Shown in pieces: positions 20,118 through 24,824 of a stretch of 24,824 nt of DNA. The stretch is from contig CAZYPK010000072.1 of the NCBI GenBank assembly GCA_964649195.1, positions 1 to 24,824 on the forward strand, written 5' to 3'. Below the pieces are notes generated by a model. It saw only the letters and a list, made by a program, of their open reading frames with translations, made no database searches and was not told the origin of the DNA. The translations under genes were made by a program, and so were the position numbers. Source of the DNA: JTS-RE9 sp964649195 (lineage in GTDB: Bacteria > Planctomycetota > Phycisphaerae > Phycisphaerales > Phycisphaeraceae). Within the stretch, counting starts at the first letter, position 1. Each line of letters opens with the position of its first letter.

Positions 20118-22025
20118 ATGCAAACCTTTGCCCGCTGGCTCTGGTATCTGATGCCTGCGAATCCGATCGTCGTGCGCATCGTGCAGGGCGGTTCGCGGCG
20201 GATGCGCGATCTGTGGGTGCGCATGGGGTACCTGGGGGCGCTGATCATCCTGGTGCTCGTCGGCCTGCTCTCGGTGGAAGGCCTGGGTTCCACCGCCACG
20301 CTCACCGATCTGGCCAAGGCGGGCACGCGCGTCTTCGCCATCGTGGCCTACGGGCAGGTCATTCTCGTCTGTCTGCTTGCGCCGCTTTTCATGGCCGGGG
20401 CGATTCAGCATGAAAGACAAAGCGAGACCTTCGACATCCTGCTCACCACCCCGCTGACCAATCTTCAGATCGTGCTGGGCACGTTGCTGAGCCGACTGTT
20501 CTTCGTGCTGGTCCTGCTGCTGTCGGGTTTGCCGCTGTTCGCGGTGCTGCTGATTTTCGGCGGCGTGCCGGTGGAGTCGATCTTCGTCGCCTTTGCCGTC
20601 GCTGCGCTCACGGCGATCTTCGTCGGGTCCATCGCGGTCACGCTTTCCGTCCTTCGCACCGGCGGTCGCAAGGCGGTATTCGTGTTCATCATCGTGATCA
20701 CGGCCTACCTCGTCGCGGTGTATGGCGCCGATTATCTGATGCGCCTTTCGGCCAGGGCCAGCGCCCCGGTCGGCGCGGTGCTGCCCACCACCTGGCTCAC
20801 GCCGCTGCATCCGCTGCTGGTGCTGGAGGCTTCGTTCAACAGTCCCAACTATCGCCCGCCTGCCGCCGAGGAGGTGGCGGATCGCGCGGGGCTTGTCGCC
20901 TTTTACCTGTCGCGTCCGCTGGCTGCATTCACGGCCATCACGATACTCAGCAGTCTGCTGATGCTGCTCTTCAGCGCGACGCAGGTGCGCCGGCTGGGGC
21001 AGGGCATGCCGATGCTGCCGATGCCGCAGAAATGGCGGACATTTCTGCGATTGACCCCGTCGGGCGAGCGCACCCGGCCGGCGCGGCATGTGTGGAACAG
21101 CCCCATCGCCTGGCGCGAGGCTCACGCCCGGGGCAACCGCTTTCTGGGCATCCTGGCGCGGTGGGGTTTCATCCTCGCGGGCATCGCCGCGTCGTTCGTG
21201 CTGGTGCTGCTGCATCACAACCAGAAACTGCCGCGCATCGCCGGGCCGACCGGACCCTCGGCGGATCAGGCGGCGGCGTTCCGCTTCATCCTGCTGGCGC
21301 TGCTGCTCTTGGAGCTGGCGGTGATTGTGATCGTGGCGCTGTACATGTCGGCCGGCTGCGTGAGCAAGGAGCGCGAGGATGGCACGCTGGATCTGCTGCT
21401 GACCACGCCGGTCACGCCGCGGCAGTATGTGTGGGGCAAGCTGCGCGGGCTGGTGAGTTTTTTGAGCGCCCTGATCGCGGTGCCGGTGGTGACGATGGCG
21501 GTGGTCTGCGTCTATGCGATGCTCGCCGGTGACAAGGCGATGGTGACGCACTACGTGGGCGGGATGAACAACCGGCACGACGGCCCGCTGGTGTATCCGG
21601 AGATGATGCTGATTCTGCCGCTGCTGCTGGTGCCGTTCGTGGCCATGTGCGTGACGGTGGGCATGACGTGGTCCATCAAGGCCAAGGGCGTGGTCGGGGC
21701 GGTGGTGCCTTCGGTGGCCATCATCGGCTCGATCATGCTGGTGATGGGTTTCTGCGGGATGAACGCGGTGCAGAACATCCCGGCGGTCGGCGCGGTGATC
21801 AACGCCTTCAGCCCGGTGACGCAGATCGTGGCGATGGTGAATCCGCTGGAGCATGTGGCCGATTTCGTCAGCCCTTCGGGAACCACCTCCACCGGCCGCA
21901 TCACGCTGTTCATCGGCGCCCTGCTGGCGGCGCTGGGGTACGGTGTGATGGTCCATGTCTATCTCACCGCGACGGTGAAAGGCTTCGACCAGACGGTGAG
22001 GAAACTGACGGGCACGGCATCGTGA
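20118..22025 (+). CDS. Large ABC-2-type transporter permease with two homologous halves
   Basis: A 635-residue polytopic membrane protein, about twice the usual ABC-2 permease length. The characteristic cytoplasmic motif of the family appears twice: ERQSETFDILLTTPLTN plus LQIVLG (from Glu99) and KEREDGTLDLLLTTPVTP plus RQYVWG (from Lys417), each followed by strongly hydrophobic stretches. The middle (WNSPIAWREAHARGNRF) is cytoplasmic. This indicates an internal duplication. No ATPase gene lies beside it on its own strand; lptB diverges from it but is expected to serve LptFG, so its ATPase partner is unknown. The ATG at 20118 is chosen because upstream sequence is the CT-rich repeat array. Substrate unknown; family members handle lipids, polysaccharide or multidrug export. 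Confidence 0.82.
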   Translation: MQTFARWLWYLMPANPIVVRIVQGGSRRMRDLWVRMGYLGALIILVLVGLLSVEGLGSTATLTDLAKAGTRVFAIVAYGQVILVCLLAPLFMAGAIQHERQSETFDILLTTPLTNLQIVLGTLLSRLFFVLVLLLSGLPLFAVLLIFGGVPVESIFVAFAVAALTAIFVGSIAVTLSVLRTGGRKAVFVFIIVITAYLVAVYGADYLMRLSARASAPVGAVLPTTWLTPLHPLLVLEASFNSPNYRPPAAEEVADRAGLVAFYLSRPLAAFTAITILSSLLMLLFSATQVRRLGQGMPMLPMPQKWRTFLRLTPSGERTRPARHVWNSPIAWREAHARGNRFLGILARWGFILAGIAASFVLVLLHHNQKLPRIAGPTGPSADQAAAFRFILLALLLLELAVIVIVALYMSAGCVSKEREDGTLDLLLTTPVTPRQYVWGKLRGLVSFLSALIAVPVVTMAVVCVYAMLAGDKAMVTHYVGGMNNRHDGPLVYPEMMLILPLLLVPFVAMCVTVGMTWSIKAKGVVGAVVPSVAIIGSIMLVMGFCGMNAVQNIPAVGAVINAFSPVTQIVAMVNPLEHVADFVSPSGTTSTGRITLFIGALLAALGYGVMVHVYLTATVKGFDQTVRKLTGTAS

Positions 22026-22054
22026 AGGCGGCGAACTTCAAGACATTTTCAAGA

Positions 22055-22141
22055 GGGACTCCCGAATAACCTCACGCCCAAGCCGCTTGCGGCTTCGCGA
22101 TCCCCTGGTTCACGGTACATCGGGGGTTATTCAGAAGTCCC
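22055..22141. repeat. Inverted repeat downstream of the permease gene
   Basis: GGGACTCCCGAATAACC (22055-22071) pairs with GGTTATTCAGAAGTCCC (22125-22141) at 15 of 17 positions. Between them is a smaller stem AGCCG/CGGCT (22081-22094). Probably a terminator region for the permease gene. Confidence 0.7.
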
Positions 22142-22152
22142 AAGACATTGAA

Positions 22153-22237
22153 AAATGGCCATTGCAAAATGCAAATTGAAGAATTGGCATCGGACCACTC
22201 CTCTTCATTTTGCAATTTTCAATTTGCAATGGCCATT
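22153..22237. repeat. AT-rich inverted repeat with AATGGCCATT ends
   Basis: The left arm AATGGCCATTGCAAAATGCA plus AATTGAAGAA (22153-22182) and the right arm CTTCATTTTGCAATTTTCAA plus TTTGCAATGGCCATT (22203-22237) are inverted copies with one extra internal ATTGAAA-like unit. The ends are themselves palindromic (AATGGCCATT). It lies just before the stop codon of the convergent TPR-redoxin gene. Confidence 0.82.
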
Positions 22238-22254
22238 GGCCATTCGCCCTTCCG

Positions 22255-24612
22255 TCACTTGGCCGCCTGCGCCTTCCCCTCTCCCGCCTTCACCGGCATC
22301 GCCAACAGCCGCTTCGCCTCGCCCAGCAAAAACTTCGCATCCATGAACGGCTGATGGCCGATGTCCTGCCAGCGGACCAGGCCCGCGCCATCGATCAGGA
22401 ACGTGCCATGCAGCGGAAGGTTCTCGAAATCATCGAACGCCCGGCAACCCTTGAAGGCGTCCAGCTTCGCATCGCTGACGATCGGGAAAGGGAACGGCCT
22501 GCCTTCCGCATCCGGCTTGAGCGAATCCTTCAGGCCGGCCACATCATCCGTGCTCACCGCGATGATCGAGATGCCCGCCTCGGCGAACTGCGGCGTCATC
22601 GGATTAAAAGCCGCAAGTTGCTCGGTGCAATGCACGCAGCCCGCGCCCAGGTAAAAGATCACCACCACCGGCTTGCCCGCGTAATCGCCCAGCGAAATCG
22701 ACCGCCCCTCCGCATCAGGCAGCTTCCACGACTGCGCAGGCATCGGCTGCCAGCGGAAAGGGCCGAGGCTGTCGAGCGCGGGGCGCTCGATCAGGTCCTT
22801 CGCCGGCTCGCGCGGCGCCCGCCAGTCTTCGGGCAGCTTCATCTCCGCGGCCACCGGCTTCAATCGCGCGAAAGCTTTCGCGGTGAGATCGACTTCGCTC
22901 GACAGCGGCTTGAACTCGTTGAAGGCCGCGATCGCTTCGGGCTTTTTGCCCGCCTTCCAGAGCACATCGATGAGCACGGCATGATTAAGCGTGTTCCACT
23001 TGCGGGCCTTCACCTCGCCGCGTGCGATCTCCTCCGCCTTGGCCGCGTCGCCGGCGGCGAGGTGCGCGTAAGCGAGCCGATGTTTGGGCGTGTCCCTGGC
23101 CAGCTCGAAGTGACGGATCGCCTCCTCGCCGAGCTTGTCGTAGAGGGCCTTGTGGCCGCGCAGTTCCGCGAGGGCGCTTTCGAGCTTGCCGATCGGATCG
23201 TTGAACGGCTTGCGGGCGTCGTCCTTGGCCTTGGTGACGGCCTTGTCATCCTTCTTTTCGTTCTTCGCCTTCGTTTCCGCGGCGGTGACGGCTTCGTCGC
23301 GCTTCTGAAGCTTCTCCGCATGACGCCTGGACAGGTCGGTCATGGTGCGGTCGAAGTTGTCGATGTCCGCCTTGTCGATGAAGGCGACGCCGCGCAGGCG
23401 GAGGTTGCGGATTTCCTCGGTTTCGTTGGTGGATGCGAGCAGGTCGCTGCCGGTGGCGGTCAGAAGCTGATCCCACATCTCAAACCGTTCGAGCGCTTCA
23501 AGCAACCTTCGCCGCCCGAGCGTGCCGCTGTTTTCCTTCGACAGCGTGTTGAACTTCGGATGGCGGGGCAGCTCGATCATGTTCATGGCCAGGTCGGCGG
23601 CGTCGGCGGCGCGGCCGATGGTCATCAGCGTGCGCACCAGCCATTCGTTGTTGTGGGCGTAGTTGTGTATCTGATCGGGCAGCACGCGGTCGCGCATCAT
23701 GTGGGCATGATCGACGCGGGCCGAGGCTTCCTGCTGGAAGGCGGAATCGTGGAAGCGGTTGGTCTTGTCGTAGATGTGGCCGGACATGTGCCACATGTGG
23801 GCGATGCCCGGCGCCGACTGGCCGCACCGCGCCGCCGAGGGCAGGGCGACGCCGGCCTTGCGATAGTCCCACAGGTGGATGCGGTAGTGATGAGCCGGGT
23901 GCATCGGCTCCTTGTCGAGCACCTGCTGAATGATCGCATCGACCGAGCGCGTGCTGCTGGAAGGCACGGCACTGCGCCATTCCCAAAGATAGAAGGCGAG
24001 GAACGCTTTGACTTCGATGTCCTCCGGATAGGCTTCGATGATCTCTTCGAGCGCGTCGATGTAAGCCTGTTTGCGGGCCTTGTCGCGATCCTTGGCATCA
24101 CTGGCGTTGTGATACGCGACCAAGGCATCGATGTACATCTGCTCGCGCTTGCCGGCCTTCTCTTTTCGCTTGACCGCTTCATCCATGAATCCCTTGGCGC
24201 GTTTGCCGTTGCGGAGATTGGACATGGCCATGCCCCAGTAGGCGATGGCGCAGTCGGGATCAAGGGCGGCGGCCTGGCGGAAGGAACGCTCCGACTCGAA
24301 GTACCAGAAGCCATGCAACTGGGTGACGCCCTGGTTGATGAACGCCTGGACTTCGGGCTTGCCGGTCGTCACCGGAAAGCTGACCTTGCCCATGCCTTCC
24401 ATAAGATACGCCTTCTGGCGCGGCCCTTCGTTGAACGCTTCACCATGCGAAGAGTGCCCGGGCAGCGGGCCGGAGTCAGGAGCAGCGGCAGGGGCAGGAG
24501 GAGCAGGGGCAGGAGCAGGTTCGCTGGCGGCGAGCAGCGGGGAAAAGGAAATCACCAGCGCGGCCAGAGCGGGCAGAAGAGGGAAGGCAACGGATCGATG
24601 GCTGAAATTCAT
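22255..24612 (-). CDS. Exported TPR protein with C-terminal thioredoxin-fold (redoxin) domain
   Basis: A 785-residue protein from the ATG at 24612, with a signal peptide (about 1-29, AFPLLPALAALVISFSPLLAA) and a Pro/Ala linker. A long TPR region begins with QAFINQGVTQLHGFWYFESE and DPDCAIAYWGMAMSNL, and carries the His-rich signatures HPAHHYRIHLWDY and HMWHMSGHIYDKTNRFH seen in a family of large TPR proteins. A highly charged Lys/Asp/Glu stretch (about 430-470) may be a coiled coil. The C-terminal ~140 residues are an AhpC/TSA-type redoxin domain with a CVHC motif (Cys659, Cys662), and later ISIIAVSTDD and GTFLIDGAGLVRW. A periplasmic thiol-disulfide or peroxide role is likely. The upstream open frame beyond 24612 lacks a signal peptide and is rejected. 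Confidence 0.85.
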   Translation of the reverse strand: MNFSHRSVAFPLLPALAALVISFSPLLAASEPAPAPAPPAPAAAPDSGPLPGHSSHGEAFNEGPRQKAYLMEGMGKVSFPVTTGKPEVQAFINQGVTQLHGFWYFESERSFRQAAALDPDCAIAYWGMAMSNLRNGKRAKGFMDEAVKRKEKAGKREQMYIDALVAYHNASDAKDRDKARKQAYIDALEEIIEAYPEDIEVKAFLAFYLWEWRSAVPSSSTRSVDAIIQQVLDKEPMHPAHHYRIHLWDYRKAGVALPSAARCGQSAPGIAHMWHMSGHIYDKTNRFHDSAFQQEASARVDHAHMMRDRVLPDQIHNYAHNNEWLVRTLMTIGRAADAADLAMNMIELPRHPKFNTLSKENSGTLGRRRLLEALERFEMWDQLLTATGSDLLASTNETEEIRNLRLRGVAFIDKADIDNFDRTMTDLSRRHAEKLQKRDEAVTAAETKAKNEKKDDKAVTKAKDDARKPFNDPIGKLESALAELRGHKALYDKLGEEAIRHFELARDTPKHRLAYAHLAAGDAAKAEEIARGEVKARKWNTLNHAVLIDVLWKAGKKPEAIAAFNEFKPLSSEVDLTAKAFARLKPVAAEMKLPEDWRAPREPAKDLIERPALDSLGPFRWQPMPAQSWKLPDAEGRSISLGDYAGKPVVVIFYLGAGCVHCTEQLAAFNPMTPQFAEAGISIIAVSTDDVAGLKDSLKPDAEGRPFPFPIVSDAKLDAFKGCRAFDDFENLPLHGTFLIDGAGLVRWQDIGHQPFMDAKFLLGEAKRLLAMPVKAGEGKAQAAK

Positions 24613-24824
24613 GGGGAGTCCGGGGAGTCCGTGGTCGGGTGTCCGCAGCGGCGCATCGACGCCAGCTTGAATGTGACATCTTACCTCGCAGGAGGATGGA
24701 TTCCTATCCGGTTCACCAATAACCTTTGGACCTGAGTTCGGGATTAAGCCCTTCCCGGAGCCTGAGAATTTTTCGACTTCAATTCCCACACGTCGCGTCG
24801 GATCGCGCGACAGCTGGGCGTGAG

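Noticed and set aside
20109..21956. 615-codon open frame on the minus strand
   Set aside because: Antisense to the ABC-2 permease; its translation is a His/Arg/Asp/Gln-rich product without domain features.
22210..24735. 841-codon open frame on the plus strand
   Set aside because: It is exactly antisense to the TPR-redoxin gene, whose signal peptide, TPR signatures and CVHC motif identify the real strand. Long antisense frames are expected at this GC content.

Overview
This 24.8 kb window is GC-rich bacterial chromosome. The gene set fits a planctomycete-like bacterium, possibly Phycisphaerae: a Gram-negative-type LptB, the DapL (LL-diaminopimelate aminotransferase) route to lysine and peptidoglycan, a stand-alone CoaC beside rpoZ, several FmdB-type or zinc-ribbon proteins, and large secreted proteins. 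This placement is inferred from gene content, not from a phylogenetic marker. No rRNA, tRNA, CRISPR array, prophage or complete insertion sequence was seen.

Layout. 1-4.7 kb: a membrane-anchored family 2 glycosyltransferase, a DUF4432/aldose-epimerase-like protein (minus), an FmdB zinc ribbon, rpoZ, coaC and a two-helix membrane protein. 4.7-8.3 kb: a pyridoxamine-phosphate-oxidase-fold protein and dapL (both minus), then a DUF104/PIN toxin-antitoxin pair and a ribbon-helix-helix protein, all interspersed with a composite palindromic repeat. 8.4-12.0 kb: three consecutive genes for exported proteins (TPR, PA14-like, HEAT-like). The GC content drops abruptly inside the second one, and a fragment of its sequence recurs 1.9 kb downstream beside a small inverted-repeat element. 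12.4-14.7 kb: a minus-strand operon with two paralogous SAM methyltransferases around a zinc-ribbon membrane protein. 14.8-15.6 kb: an overlapping two-gene unit whose second product resembles HEPN-type proteins. 15.7-18.9 kb: nrdR (minus), then a fusion of a serine beta-lactamase-fold hydrolase with a NamZ (DUF1343) exo-muramidase. 19.1-22.0 kb: lptB (minus) diverging from a large ABC-2 permease. 22.3-24.6 kb: an exported TPR protein with a C-terminal thioredoxin-fold domain (minus).

The most striking feature is the spacer DNA. Nearly every intergenic gap holds an inverted repeat, and at least three separate families can be recognised. (A) A composite element bounded by two different 9-bp-stem hairpins, in four complete copies and one half copy. 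(B) An 18-bp palindrome CGTTCGCC-NN-GGCGAACG in three copies, one of them inside the 3' end of a methyltransferase gene. (C) Long palindromes with AT-rich arms (TTATTACTTAATA-like or GGTTATTATTTATTGG-like). There are also single-copy long hairpins, a CT-rich tandem array, and a TIR element with 31-bp arms. The toxin-antitoxin pair lies exactly between two near-identical direct copies of family A, so it resembles a cassette.

The best candidates for something undescribed are the family A repeats with their small-regulator cargo, the HEPN-like two-gene unit, and the tandem-methyltransferase operon.
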